Origin: Carettochelys insculpta | Lineage: Eukaryota; Chordata; Testudines; Carettochelyidae | Length of the DNA: 64,000 nucleotides | Direction: 5' to 3' | Assembly (NCBI RefSeq): GCF_033958435.1 | Contig: NC_134150.1 | Coordinates: 35,149,501 to 35,213,500, forward strand | Part shown: piece after piece, positions 23,140 through 36,166 of the stretch | How the letters are laid out: each line of letters begins with the position of its first letter | How positions within the stretch are numbered: position 1 is the stretch's first letter | Notes under the pieces: model-generated | Seen by the model: only the letters and a program-made list of their open reading frames with translations | Told to the model about the DNA's origin: nothing | Databases searched by the model: none | Made by a program: the position numbers and the translations under genes

Positions 23140-26100
23140 AGAAGAAAAACCACAAACACCTTGCAGGTTGCCCTGTGTATTCAGAAGTCTGATTCAGTAG
23201 TGAGAACTGAATGTTCTCAGCACCTTGGAGGACCAGTTCTCAAGAGATTGTGAGATCATCTTTTTCAAGATGAATGTTGCAGCTAGTGATGGAAAAAATT
23301 ATCTAAATTAGTCCATAATACGGTCTCCTGGCAGAACATTTAGTAAATATTAAAAAAGATACTTAGACAGGTATCTGAGGGTGTGTGTAATTGTGTTAGC
23401 ATTATGACCGTGTGAGTTTAGAGGTTTGGACTGTAAAGGAGAGAGAGAACTCCTGGCTTCAGTAAGATCAGTGGCAAAATTCCCATTGACTTAAATGGGC
23501 CAGGATTTCACACAGTCACTGGAGGAAAAAGACAAACAGATGTAGTAGAACTGTGAAGAATGATTGTGGAAATCATTAATTTCACAGGTTTTTTGCAAAT
23601 CTATTTTCAACATGTTTACTATTTGGAAGCCTGCGAATGCTAGCAGACACTAGAAATGTGATACAGTAAAATGCTTTCTCATAATCCCTTATATTTTTTC
23701 ATGCTGACAAGCACACTTTGTTTAGAACTACAGAAGGATTTACTCTTTATTCCAAGTAAAGAATGAAAGAAAAGGCTTGATGGTCATGGTTGTGAAACCA
23801 ATTGTGGCTAGCAGGCTGGCTGGCTTGCTAGTATTGCAACATCACAGTGCATATATGTGGTGTACTTATCTGTATGTGGGCATAGTGCATAATTCTATAT
23901 ACATTGTAACCCATGTAGGCATATCTTTAGATGAGTTCTATGTAAACATAGATGTAATATGTATGGAACATACCTGCATGTTCACACAAACACTCTCTAA
24001 ATGTAACATATCGGGGGTTTGGCCAGTTTGATGATGATTTGTGGTGTATAGACTCGTGCCAAGAAGTGGGGGTGTGGGGAGGATGGGAGAGGATACTAAT
24101 CTTGAAAAATACATTGTAACTGAACATATCAATGCCTAGTAAATTCATAGCTCTTGGGGTTGTGGAGAAAATAGTGAAAACATCAACCGTAGGTCACATG
24201 GGATAGGTAATAGGATAAGACTATGAAGGACATGAGAAACATTGTTATTGATGGCCTTTGACCTATCCTAACCTGCTCTTACTGAAGCTGCAGCCCACAC
24301 CATAAGCCCTCCATCAGGTAATTGTATGTTCTTTGGACAATGGGTAGGTTTACTGAAGTGAAGTCTGAAAAATTTATTATAAATTCACAAATGTTCCTCT
24401 CCACAGATATCTTTAGTAAAGGATGAAAAGTGTATATGACGTTGGGCAGGGGGAAGAGAATATATGACCTATCGTAGTGAATTAGACCCAAACAAAATAT
24501 ACAGTGAGCCATGTTCATCCTTGCTGTTACTCCGTTGATGTTAATGGGGTAGTGCAAAGAGGGGATTTTTCATAAGTGAATGGACAGCAGCTTTGGTAAA
24601 CAGCAGTGCTCAGGTAGGACATTCATTCAAATATTCATGGCAGTACTCTATCAAAGGAACCTGTCAGTTGGTGGACATGCCTGATTTCAGGTACTGGTGA
24701 AAGTCAGCCTCCTCTGTGCAGATAGAGCCCGAGTCCTGCTCTTTGATGATTAGCTGTCTAGAGCACTGAACAGTGGGGTTCCAGGCTTCCCTTGGGTAAC
24801 TGGCCATCTTATCAGTGAGGGGCAGGCCTGAAACCTTCCTGTCTGACACAGTCTGTAAACACATGTAGCATGAAATAACAGGGCGAAGGTTGAGGGCGTG
24901 ACTTTGGCTAACCTTCCTCATGTGGCAAACTGGGAAGAAGACACAAGAAATGGCTGCGCTGGGGCTAACCCCAGTCTCTGCCCTATGGACTCCTTTAGTG
25001 TATTACACAGTGCCAGTTCTGACTGCTGTGGTCCTTTTTGTGAACCACCCACCCTACTGTGTGATTTGTTGAAATGTCTTAATATTGTATTATTGTAATC
25101 CATGTATGATATGCAAGATTTGTTGAAATGCATTAATATTTGTCCAACAGGATTCTAGTAGAAGGGTAATGGCTGTAAACACAAAACTGAGATTTCTCCC
25201 CCAACTGCAAATCCAAGCAAATAAAAATCTGGGGGCAGAGAGAGCAAGAGCAATGGAGAAAGAAAGCGGAGCAAAGAACTGATCTGTTGCACCTGTGTCT
25301 GTGATTCAGTGTAATGGGATCTGATGTCTCCCTAAATGACTCTGGGTCGGTATGTGCTATTGCAAACACATCCTCCTCATTCAGGAGTTCCCAAAAAGAC
25401 CTTGCCAGCTGCAGTTTCAGTGCTGTTTTCACTTCTGTCCCTTTGTTTGTTCTTTTCTGAGTATACCCCAATTGAAAATCTGCACTTGCCCATACATTTA
25501 TGCATATAAAACATGTCTTTGCCATTTTCATTCCTGTTACCTGTCAGAGCTCATGCATTTTTAGCACTGGCAGAATTTTAAAGGCCTGACGGTGACATTT
25601 AGGGCATGTTGCCTCCAGGGGCAGCTTGTGCATGGATTATGCCTCTAAAGGTGCAACTCCCTTGGAGCAAGGGAGGATGATACGGTGTGCTTCTTTCCAA
25701 GTTTGCAGCCGTTTTTTTTTTTTTTGCTGTCTAGTGTGAGATGAGTGGGATAGGGCCAGAATCCTGATTCCTTTTTGAGAGTAGCCTCCACGCTTGGACT
25801 GCGATTGTGTTCAGCCCTTGCATGGGATGCACAAAGTGGGAAGGGTCCCTCCATTCTCTCCCATCCCCAGTGCCATTTCAATAGGGCCAAGTCTAAACAT
25901 CTGTTTGGCTTTTCTCCATTGATATGGTTTGTCCACCTGTTTGGGTGGTTTTATTTTTATTTTTGTTTGTTTGTTTTTTAATTTTAAAACCATGGAAAAA
26001 ATTATCTGAATTAGTGTTTGTGAAACATTGTTTACTAAAAAGTCACAGGTGACACAATGATCATTACCTTAGGAAAGTTGAAATTTAGTTACACTAAAGA

Positions 26101-26420
26101 TTTTTATTTTTCTTATACGTTCTAACAATCTTGGTATTCCTGTAATAAATAATCTAAATTTATGACAACTACAGGAATTTTAAATTACTTGTTTCCTCTG
26201 TTGTAAAGACTCAGTCATACAGTGAGCGAGACTGCATGTGTGTAAGCATGTGGTGTCCTTATTTATTAAATGTGCATTTTGTGGACCAGAGTTTGTTTTG
26301 AAAGGCAATTGCATCTGCAGAGTGCATGCCTTATTTTGTGTAACTGAATATGTAAATCAAGTAATTGCATGTGCAGATAGGTACCTCTGATAGTTTGTGT
26401 GATCATCTTCTGTTTTCTAG
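23140..26420. other. Intron 1 stretch, nothing recognised
   Basis: AT-rich sequence with poly-T tracts (25717-25731) and chance frames up to 132 codons on both strands. No repeat family or gene identified. Confidence 0.5.
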
Positions 26421-26469
26421 CCTTAAAAAAGTTCCTGGAATATCTTCACAAACAATATTTTAGACCCTT
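26421..26469 (+). other. Exon-like segment C (speculative)
   Basis: Seen: a strong acceptor (GATCATCTTCTGTTTTCTAG) is followed by a short open frame encoding LKKFLEYLHKQYFRP, ending CCCTT|GTAGAT (weak donor) just before an in-frame TAG. The phase-1 entry fits the exit of segment B, and the phase-2 exit fits segment D. Confidence 0.17.
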
Positions 26470-28655
26470 GTAGATTAACAATAAATCATGTTGTCATTTG
26501 GAAACATTGCCATATAATATTTGTCTTCCAATCTTTGTCTTGTTTATTGAGAATTTAAACTTTTAGGGTCAGGAGATCTCCCTTGTATAACTTTTTTTTA
26601 GTTCTCATACAGCCAGGTCTTTACATGGTACTACTACACAAGTTAGAGTACGTCATCGATACAGACCTTATGTCTCTGCAAGAACCTAAAATTACGCTAA
26701 ATGTATAAATGACTGTTACCTTGTGTTTCATTACTAGTAAGCTGTAACTAGCTTTTTAAAAGGGCTTATTTCTGAAATATGTTGACCTGAATGGAATTTT
26801 GTGTAATAATTTTGTTTGGTGTTCACACAATATAGAAATAATCATTTCTCCTTGATTTTCTGGCCATTTAAAAAAATGGGAAATACACGCTTTTGGATAA
26901 ACATAATGTAATAAAATAAAAGGAAGTAAAAAGCCTCCTAATAAAAGACCTTGGATTATACTGTCAATAATTTGAAGATCTGAAAGTGCTTAACCAAGAT
27001 CAGTTAGTCCCAGTAAAGCCATTTTACAGAGAGGTAAACTGAGGGTCACAGAGGTTGAACCTTAAGTCTTCAAAAGAGTTGGCTAATTTTATATGACCCA
27101 GTTGTTCAGTGCCTAACTTGAGCCATCTACAAGTCTTGTTTGCAAAAAGGTCATGTACTCACAGCTTCATCTGAAATGTGTCTCAGGTTGGACATCGCAA
27201 ATCAATAGACTCTGGATAATATTTGCGAAAGTGGCTTGCTAGAGGGTTCTCAATGCAGCAGTGAAAGTTGGTGCAGAATCCAGACCCTGGTATTCTCTTT
27301 GTTCTGAGCACTAGACTAGATCATGTTGCCTCTTCTAATTTTTTTTTAAGCTGCCAATTGCTACAACAGCCATAAAGCCAGTGTGGTAGTGCAGGGTTAA
27401 CAGGGGACAGAATGTGGCCTACTGTGTGTCTGTCCTTAGCACCATCAGATCTCTCCACAAACTGTAGAAAATAAAATACCTCTGTCAGTGAGTCAGATTG
27501 TAATCAGTTTTAAGCCTCTAGCTCTGTGTGTGTTTCTCCTACTAACCCATTCTGAAAACAGATCGGTGTATTCTCTCCTCAAATGTCAGGATAGATTCCA
27601 AATCCAGACAATAAGTCAGTGACATTTTGACTACACTGAACTTTTTTAGTGGCTCTTTTTATGAGGAAGATCTTGCTTCATTATTACAGGAAGTCCTAGG
27701 CACCATCTTTGCAAAAAGATTGGTGCTTTTTTTTCCTCTGCTTTTAAAACATAAATGATAGAAGTTGGTGTGTTGAACCTAGAAATGACTTGGAAGAATA
27801 CGTTTACAAAGGAGTCTCAGAACATCATGGCTGCCTCCTACTAGGTTTAAAAGTAAGAAGGCAGGATACATGATGTATTATTAACAGTTCACACGGTCAG
27901 ATCCTCAGCTGGTATAAATTGAAGTAGCTCTACTGATTTCTTTGGGACTATATAAAGTTTATACCAGCTGAGAACGTGGAGCCTGTGATTGGGGTGGTTC
28001 TTGATAGTTTAGGTGTATAGCTGTAACAAGAAAGCCTCATTCCCATTGACTTTTAGAGCACCACTGGCTGATAATTGTGACTAAATTGTTTCCTTGGATG
28101 TAGTGATTCCATGAATGCTCTAGTTCTGGAAGAAGGACTTTTTCTTCAGCATCTTGGCGGTGAAAAAGAAAGGGGAAAGGGAATTGCGCCCGAACACCCT
28201 AGCAACTCCCTCCACCCATATGTGCCACCAATTGCTTTTGTAGTTCATTATAAATGTTCTGTTATTTAAGGGGAACTAGACGATTCAGAATTAAGAATGG
28301 GACTTCTAGCTGAGACAAACCCAAGTGTATAGGGACCAGCTGCAGTCTGTTCAGTGGCTGTTAAGTGAATGTAATGGATTTAGTTGATGACAATGAGTAA
28401 TACCACAACTCAGACTAATGCAGAAGTGAGAGGTTTTGTGGGCCTGACAGAAGAAAAAGAAAGTAATTTGGCATATTTCTGTTTGTTCCCATTCATCCTA
28501 GTAGGTACTTAAAGGAACACCTGCGAAGCTACTAGCTCAGGCAGAGGTATCAGTAATATGGTTACCCGATTACTTAAGGGAAATTTAGAGCTGCTTTTTT
28601 CTTGTTCTTTCACTGTTGTGTACAGTCAGAATAACAGACTTCACTTGCTTGATAA
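26470..28655. other. Intron 1 stretch with MIR and palindrome fragments
   Basis: A MIR-like fragment lies at about 26980-27065 (AGCCATTTTACAGAGAGGTAAACTGAGGGTCACAGAGGTTGAA). A short palindromic repeat lies at 27900-27985 (AGATCCTCAGCTGGTATAAATTGAAGTAGC .. TATACCAGCTGAGAACGTGG). No gene seen. Confidence 0.5.
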
Positions 28656-28661
28656 CAAATT

Positions 28662-29501
28662 TACTCCTGGGGAATTCTGTGGCAATGTGCAAGAGCAGAT
28701 TGTACTGTTTCCCTGCAGAAAAATTGATCTGTGTGCCTATCCTTGGCAACTGTTGAACATAAGAGGAAGCTATCTGGTTAGGGCATTGGAAGCCTCTGGG
28801 TCAACGCCCTCCACCAACCCCAGGAATCTCTACTGGCTTCAGGAAGCTTTCTACCCATACTGCTTCCTGTCCCCATTGCTTTCCAGCTATGAGAGGCAGG
28901 GTTGCTGCATGAGGAACTGCCTCCCTCTCTGCCCAGTGCCTGTGCATCCACTCCCACTGCACCAAGACTCCTACTGCACTGAACACCAATCCACCTGCAC
29001 CTAGCCCAAGAAGCCCTGTGATCCCAGCACTCCAGCCTCTCACTAAGCCCCTGCCAATTCCCCTCCCACCCTGCTGAGTCCCAGCCACACCCATACAGAG
29101 TCTAGTTGCCCTGTACTTGGACTTCCCTCTGCAGAGCTATCTGCACCCAGATTGCTCCAAGCAGGGCCCTCTCACCCCATCTTTGGAGCCCATCCACATA
29201 TGGATCCTGCTGGGCTGAGCCTGCTTGCTCTCTGTCTGGATCAGGAGGGCTGGAATGGGTGTGAGGGTGTAACTGTGTTCCTCATTTGTTGTGGAGCCAT
29301 ATAGATGTGCTAATATGGCTAGCAAGGAATCTATTTGTCAAAAATGTTCCCCAAATCTTCTTTGTTACACACATGCTTTACCATTTTCAATTTTCCTTGT
29401 GTGATTTCTTTTTTTTTATTGTGTCATTTTGACAAAATATGCAGAATTTTTATTTGGTGCAGAATTTTGAAATTTTTGGCATCATATTCCTCCAGGAGTA
29501 A
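28662..29501 (+). mobile_element. Probable hAT-type non-autonomous element (ACTCCTGGGGAATTCTG ends)
   Basis: Seen: the left end TACTCCTGGGGAATTCTGTGGCA and the right end ATTTTTGGCATCATATTCCTCCAGGAGTA form inverted repeats. The right part contains the typical TTTTGACAAAATATGCAGAATTTTTATTTGGTGCAGAATTTTG sequence that I recall from turtles. Flanks share ACAAA but no clean 8-bp duplication. The 148-codon frame overlapping it is not a gene. Confidence 0.65.
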
Positions 29502-29857
29502 CAAAAGCCAGATAATGAACTGCTCTGGGCGATACTGTTTTGAGCTGTATTAGAAAATATAAGCAACAGATTTGTTCTCCCAGTGTGTCAAAATGAGTTG
29601 TTTTGGAAGAAAGGTGCTATGTAAGTGCAGAGTATTAATCATCAATCATTGTTTGTTTGGTCTTTGCCATCAGACCATGCCCCCCATGGTTCTCTCATTC
29701 TCAAGTACTCTTATTTATCTTTCGCTATGATTTAAGGTTAGAATGGAGAATGAAGTCTTTTCCAGAAATACAATGCAGACTCTTCCTCCTCTCCCAGAGG
29801 AGCAAATGGTTTGTGTGGAGTCTGGGCACCAAAGCACGTGTCTGGTTTCCAACCCAG

Positions 29858-30090
29858 TAATGTGGCCATTGAGAAATACTTAAGACATCCACTGAAACAG
29901 AGCTCTTCTGCAGAAGATGAAAATGCAGATGCAGCCAGAGAGTGTCTTGTTTTGATGGAAAACATATTTGCTAAAGTTCAAATGCATTTGGGTGATTTGT
30001 TTCATGCTTCATCAGCTGTCGAAAGTAACAAATTGTCATTCAAATTAAATACACTTCGCTGTATGTACAATTTGGCGCTACACATTGAAG
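29858..30090 (+). other. Exon-like segment D (speculative)
   Basis: Seen: the acceptor CTGGTTTCCAACCCAG and donor CATTGAAG|GTAAAA bound 233 bp, open in one frame, 77 whole codons. The peptide is Ala/Glu/Leu-rich, low in Cys and Trp, and likely helical, with pieces such as IEKYLRHPLKQSSSAEDENA and FKLNTLRCMYNLALHIE. This is unlike most chance frames of the intron. I do not recognise it. Alternatives: a pseudogene fragment or chance. Confidence 0.27.
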
Positions 30091-31443
30091 GTAAAAGGAG
30101 CGATAATACTTTTGTGGTCTTTAGTGCCTAGGGTTTGTATGGAAACTCTAATGGAGATACTGCTTCCTTATTCTCAACTTTATACCCTGGCACCTGTAAG
30201 CACCTGATTAATAATTGCCTCCTCTGGATGCCCTTTATCTCTGGCCTTGTTCAAAACAGTTTTGTCTCATCTAAAGTAAGTGATTCCTCATGTCCCCATG
30301 AGAGCAGCCTCTAGGGTTGAGCTCTTCCAAGCTAATACATTTTTAAATATGGTGAGGTCAGCCAGTGTGTGAGTGATTTGACTGTGTGTAAACTGGTCTC
30401 TCCTGGAGACAGAAGGTCTGGGGAGAAATACTGTGCTCTTAGCTTGTGCCCATCTGGCTAAATGAAGATCACGGGACAGATTCTCAGTTGGCAAAAATTG
30501 GTATTATTCCAGTGTAGAAACGCGCAAGCTGAGGATCTGGTCTGTGTTGGAATTAATGCTTAATGAGTCCTGGCCTGCAAGGACAACCCAGTGATCCATC
30601 CAGATTTGTGATGTTGATGCTGTATGGATTTAAGATTAAAAATCAAGTCTACAATGTGAAGCACACTAAACAAAATGGCTGGCAGAAAGGAGGTAAGCAC
30701 CCTCTGTATGTCTTCGAGTTGATGGCTGCAGTGCTCTTGTGATTCAAGAGCCATCAACCTATATGAAAAGATTTGTACTGGCTTAATTTACGGCAGAGGT
30801 TCTTGCCATAGTGTAAACATGGTTTGGTGTGAATCCCAGTGTCATGGGGGCATGTGTCTGTGTGTGTGTTCCCCTGTTAATTAACTTTTGGTCTACGTTT
30901 TTAAATCTTTTTGTATTTAAATCGGTGGGTTACCTGTATTTCCTTATGCTTTGTGATTTATCATATCTAATTTTTCTCCAGCATTTGACAGTGAAATTAA
31001 AGATGAGGTGTTCTGTTGGACTGTCCAGGCTTAATCATGGCATTTTTAGAGGCCTTCCCCCTCCCCTGCAATTATCTTAATGGAGATGAGGGAAATAAAC
31101 TGCTTTGAGTTTTTCTGTCTGTATAGTCTGTACCTGTTGGTCTTGTAAGCTGGTGTTTTGTCTCTTGTTACTGATCTGAGATTCCTGCTGTACTCAGCTT
31201 TCAGATTGCCAGGCTGTTTCTGCATTTGTAAGAAAAATCTGTACACTCTGTTTCCAAAGACTGTGAAGTTTTCCCATTCACTTCCTCTTTTTGTGGCACA
31301 TTTGAAAAGTTCTTGATGTGTTTGCATTGCAGTTAGTGCTAACGTAAATGCATTCAACATTAGCTACTGTATGTTCCTGCACCTAATGACCTGTGTTTCT
31401 CTTCAACGTGTTCAATAACTCTTTGTTCATGATGAGATTGACT

Positions 31444-31472
31444 CTTTATTTATTTATTTATTTATTTATTTT
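31444..31472. repeat. (TTTA)n microsatellite
   Basis: About seven TTTA/ATTT units in a row. Confidence 0.9.
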
Positions 31473-32148
31473 AAAGACAGGAGCATGTGTAAGTGAAAGC
31501 CCACAAAATTTTAACTGAGCAGCCAGAAGCCTGTGCATTTCCTCCATAATAGCCTCACAGGTCATTTAGTGGTCTATATGTGGGGCATTACTGGTGTATA
31601 TACCCAGTGTGAAGATGAACGTGGAAAAGCTATAAAGTGCAGTTCACAACCTTTATTTGACCATTTGAGGACTGCCGTCGAGATCCCATGTGGTATGCGT
31701 TTGGGATTCTCAAAACGAAGAAAAGCCTTTATACTGTTGGATAGCTATGCATGTGAATTGCAGCAGACAGGGACGATGTCACTGTATTCATGCGAATAGA
31801 CTGTTGATTATGTGGTGCTTAATCAGCATAATATTTCACTTCACACTGCTCCCGAGAATGACAAAAATGGGGCCTAGACAGATTCTGCAGATTTGCCTGG
31901 TTGATTTTTATTTTAAATTTTTTTTTTTATATTCTCCTTTACACTTTGCTTCTTTTCACACGATAGTGGTAGAGTAGCTGTCGAGTGATTTCTAACACAG
32001 TGTGCTTTACTACAGGATAGGTTTGTCTTTAAGAGCAACAGGAGACTTTTCCCTGCTTAGGCTTATCAGATGGCAAAGGGAAGTAGAGACCATGAGTTTA
32101 GTGTCCCAAGAAAAGCACTCTTTTTCCATTCCCAGTATTGGTTATATG

Positions 32149-32792
32149 TAGGGCCCTATGAAATTTGTGGTCCATTTTGATCCAACTCACAGAGATAATA
32201 TTTTTAAAATGGTACGTTTCATTATTTTAGCTATTTAAATTTGAAATTTCACTGTGTTGTAATTGTAAGGATCCTGATGTAGAAGGGAGTTGGGAAGAGG
32301 TTGCAAGATTATTGGAGGGGTTTGTGGTACCACTGCCTTTCCTCCTGCACTGCTGCTGGTGGCAGACCTGCCTTCAGAGTTGCCCAGATCGGGGGGATGG
32401 CTGCTTGTAGGGAGCCTGGCTCTGAAGGCAGAGCTGCTGCCAGCAGTAATGCTGAAATAAGGACATAATGTGAGATGGTGTTGCCATCCTTACTTCTGTG
32501 CTGCTGCTGCATCAGGGTGCTGCTTTCTGGTTGCCCTTCTCTTGCTACCCAACTCTAAAGGCAGTGCAGATGTAGGGGGTGCCAGTAATTCGACACCCCC
32601 CACCCATAATAACGGAGACCACCCTGTAAATCCCTTTGGAATCAGAACCCTAAATTTGAGAAACACTGGTCTTCCCCCATGACGTTTCTTGGAGTACAGG
32701 ATTGAATCACACAAAAGTCTGTATTTCACAATGACAGGCCAGATTTCATGGTCTGTGACACTTTTCATGATGGTGAATTTGGTAGAGCTCTA
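32149..32792. mobile_element. hAT MITE, copy 1 (TAGGGCCCTA ends)
   Basis: Seen: the left end TAGGGCCCTATGAAATTTGTGG and the right end GATGGTGAATTTGGTAGAGCTCTA form inverted repeats. Flanks are GTTATATG (32141-32148) and GTTGTGTG (32793-32800), 6 of 8 identical, as expected for an aged hAT duplication. The interior has inverted CTGCTGCTGGTGGCAG and CTGCTGCTGCATC blocks around TTACTTCTGTGCTG. It shares order and sequence with 45637-46217. Confidence 0.82.
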
Positions 32793-34272
32793 GTTGTGTG
32801 CCTACTCAGCTGTCCCATTGATCTACAGTAGGAGAGGTGGGTCTTTCACTGGCTGAAGGAATTTGCTCGGTCTCTTATGTGGCACAGCTATCTTGGGGCA
32901 ATCTCGTTGCTTCTCCAGATGTAAGATGCATGTGTGTCTAGTTTGTGAGACTGACAGAAGAACTGATGGGTGGGGAGATGCTATGATCTTCTCTCACTTT
33001 CCACTTAGATACCTCACATTTTTAGTGCCTCTCTGTGTGAGGGAGGGGCAACATCGCTGTTACCACGTAAGTGGTTAGTGTGGGGCAGTGAGGGAAAGTC
33101 CTTTTCTCTAAGGCCTGGGGCTTGTTTGCTGTAGAAAATAAGATATCCCTAAGAAAATCCTGGCAATATTTTCAGCATTTGTTTCCAATGTGGTCCAACA
33201 AATGGTGTCTAAGAGGGAGAAATTCACTTAGAACAGTCTTAACTGTCTGCCTCTGAGCTAAAAAGTGATGTGAGAGGTGAGTCATTCTTAGGGATGTGGC
33301 ATAGGAAAAGGACTTTTGTGGCTGCAGATAATTTCCAGGAAGATTCTTCCACTGATAATACAATAATTTAAGGGGTGCACTAACTACTTAATGTCATGTC
33401 ATGTCTTTAGTACACTGAACGCCTTATTTCCTTTTATAGCAATGTGAGGTTGTTTTTTTTATAAATGTCTTATCTTTATGACTTTATGCAAGTCAGTGAA
33501 CCTGTTGGAGTGTAGCACAATACCCTTTCAGCCTACGTCAACCATGTTACCTGTAGAAACTGCTGCATAAAGAATTGCATTTTGGAAGGTAGATGTGAGT
33601 ACTTTGCTTCCTACTTCTTCAGGGAAATGCAGCAGGAGAAGGGATGCTCCGTGTTGCACTCTGTGTGGATTCCATAGCTCCAGAAGAAGTGACGTATCTT
33701 TAAACCTGTGATGAAGTGCAGGGTATACAGAAGTTTCTCAGAGTTGTAAAAGTAACATGGTGCTTCTTGGCCTTTGTGCGGTGAAATGTGTGTCTCTATA
33801 AGGTGCAGGTCTGCAGAGTGAGATATATCATGAATGTGTAAGTGGGTAGTTTCTGTGCATCCTGTACACAGAGCAAAACCAACGTGCAGCAGTCCCACTG
33901 TACGTGGCCCTCAGCTGGAGATCAGGTTGCTTTGTACTTCTGGAAATCATGCCCCAAGGTATCTCATGTAGGACACCCAGAGTCAGAGGCTGCTTTTTGA
34001 AAACGTTTTTCTAAGAGTCTCCATCTTCAACTGCCTCATCCTTTGCAGACCCAGATGAAAACTGTGGCATAATGAGCCCCTTGGCATTTATCGTAATATA
34101 TAACATGACCTTTTAGGAAAGCTCTTCCAGTATGAGGTTCACAACTGGAACTTTTTATTGCTGTGGCAGTTTTATTACATTAGAAGCCATGTACAAGAAA
34201 ATGGTTCCTCTGTAATAACTACTTGTTTAAAAAGGTGTCTTGGTGTTACTGTGGATTTCATTGTTCAGCTAG

Positions 34273-34465
34273 CAGCAACGAAGGGTCCTGTGGCACCTTA
34301 TAGACTAACAGAAAAGTTGAGAGCATGAGCTTTCGTGAGTTAACTCACTTCTTCAGATGCAAACTCACGAAAGCTCATGCTCTCAACTTTTCTGTTAGTC
34401 TATAAGGTGCCACAGGACCCTTCGTTGCTGCTACAGATCCAGACTAACACGGCTACCCCTCTGAT
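34273..34465 (-). mobile_element. Inverted-dimer (fold-back) SINE with 13-bp target duplication
   Basis: Seen: arms 34271-34341 and 34362-34432 are perfect 71-bp inverted repeats with a 20-nt spacer. The right side continues into the SINE head (CAGACTAACACGGCTACCCC, minus orientation). The whole unit is flanked by ATTGTTCAGCTAG (34260-34272 and 34466-34478), so the palindrome inserted as one event. The perfect arms imply a young insertion. Confidence 0.93.
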
Positions 34466-34639
34466 ATTGTTCAGCTAGAAAAGCATTTCCTACATCAGGA
34501 GTGTCAGAGTATACATCTGTATCATATAGAGCCTGTGGAGCATTCTGTGACCACTTTCACATGATCAGAATAAAGGAGTCCTTCTCTTCCCCACTACCCC
34601 ACTTTGATTCTGTCTACCATTTAGAGGATCACAGAAGTC

Positions 34640-34735
34640 TTAGGGCCAGATTCTGATATCTCTGTCTTTACAGCTGTTGACTCCATGAGTGATTCCATTG
34701 GTTTCAGTCATACAACTCTTAGATTAAGATGCTAT
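34640..34735. repeat. Palindromic 'CAGATTCTGATCTC' repeat fragment
   Basis: Seen: TAGGGCCAGATTCTGATATCTCTG .. GACTCCATGAGTGATTCCATTGGTTTCAGTCA, part of a widespread turtle palindrome with GACTTCAATGG centres. Related pieces lie at 40910-40990 and 44695-44780. Confidence 0.45.
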
Positions 34736-35399
34736 TCAGCAGAAACCAGTATCAGCACATGTAGTTTGTGACAAGATGGCTATTTTTTTTCATTTTTCCC
34801 TTTTCTGGTAGTTTTTTTGGATCCACTCCATAATGGAGTTTTCCTTCATCTTTGCCTTTGGGAATATCTCACTTAGGTTGGCAGCTTCTTAGTCCTCAGA
34901 ATTCTGTGTTGGGGTGGGGGGGAAGGCATGAAGCTAATTAACTAAAATGGCTTGTAAGTGAAAGATCAAGTCAAAGCACCATGAAGACAAAAACAACTCA
35001 GTTGATGGATGCAGTACACACATGATTTGGAGACACCTTAAATGATCTGGGCAGAAAAAACTGACCATGGCGGAAAATGTGGCACTGGAGACTTCTAGGA
35101 TTTATACAAAAATGTTTGTGTCTGTTTGAGTTTCTTGTTCTTTGATCTTGTGGCACTAGCTACTTTGAACACAGAGTTTTAAAGAAGGTCCTAGCAGACT
35201 GTCCAGGTCTGAAAATGAGCTGAGGAGTTGAGTGAGGGAGAGAATGGGATTAAATAACTGAACTTATTCTTCTGGCATCTTTCACAGGTTTGCACACGTG
35301 GTTTCTGAGGCATCTATTCCATTGCTTTTACTCATAACACCTCCTTTTGCTGGGAGTGCGTTCTGCAATACCTGTGCATAGGTGTCCGTATCCCTAGTA

Positions 35400-35700
35400 C
35401 AATAGTTCTCAAAGTGTGGTCCACAACCATGTTGCAAGTGGGCCATGGGCTTGGGACTTGCCCCCCCCCCCCTCGTGCATCAGGGAGCATCTACCCCCAT
35501 CTCTCCAGCCCTGTGCCCCCCACCCCCCACATTATGTTACTGGTTTTATGCTCCAGTAGACTAATATGAATAGTTTAGTATTTAAGGTATTTAGAGATCA
35601 GCCAATGCATTTTTGTTGTTATGGATGGTTGGTTGCTGGCCTGCAGAAAATAGTGCATTGAGCGTGGTGTGCTGTGGGCCAAAAAGTTTGAGAACCACTG
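35400..35700. mobile_element. hAT-Charlie-like (MER5/MER20-type) element
   Basis: Seen: begins CAATAGTTCTCAAAGTGTGGTCCACAACC and ends GTGGGCCAAAAAGTTTGAGAACCACTG, the well-known Charlie-type inverted repeats. Flanks are CCCTAGTA (35392-35399) and CCTTAATA (35701-35708), 6 of 8 identical. It is 301 bp and non-coding. Confidence 0.85.
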
Positions 35701-36123
35701 CCTTAATACTCACAGTTTTAACTACTTACAATTGGTGAATTTGGTGGCTGACAGTCGTTGACCCAAGAAGACAGAATGATAGACAAAAGCAAAATGATTT
35801 TTCATTTCTTGACAGCTTAAGTTAGAAACTGTATTGCTTTATTTTTCTGTTGCTGAACTGCATTAGGGTGTGTTTAATCAAATGCACCTTAATTAAAACA
35901 TTCTGCTTGACTGTATGGACGTTGTGTCTTCCATACAAAAATAGATGCGTGTTCTTGCATAAAGATAGCTAATACCTCTATGATCCTAATGGAGTAGCCT
36001 CAGTGGGAGATAGAAGGTTGACTTTTGACTAGCTGTGGTAATTTTATCAGAGGTAAAGCCTACTTATGTCTTGTCTGCTCTAGGATTTTATATCTGCAGG
36101 AATTAAAAAAACACTCTTTTTCT

Positions 36124-36166
36124 TGTGTGTGTGTGTGTGTGTTTGTTTTTTTTTTTTTTTTTTTTT
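36124..36166. repeat. (TG)n followed by poly-T
   Basis: About nine TG units, then GTTTG and a run of 21 T ending before GCGC. Confidence 0.95.

Noticed and set aside
28558..29004. 148-codon plus-strand ORF
   Set aside because: Runs into the hAT-type element at 28662-29501. No protein similarity.
30982..33688. Further mini-exon candidates at 30982-31007, 33176-33204 and 33623-33688
   Set aside because: Acceptors are good, but the open parts are 26-66 nt with poor GTG-type donors, too short to separate from chance. Noted only as places to check for spliced reads.
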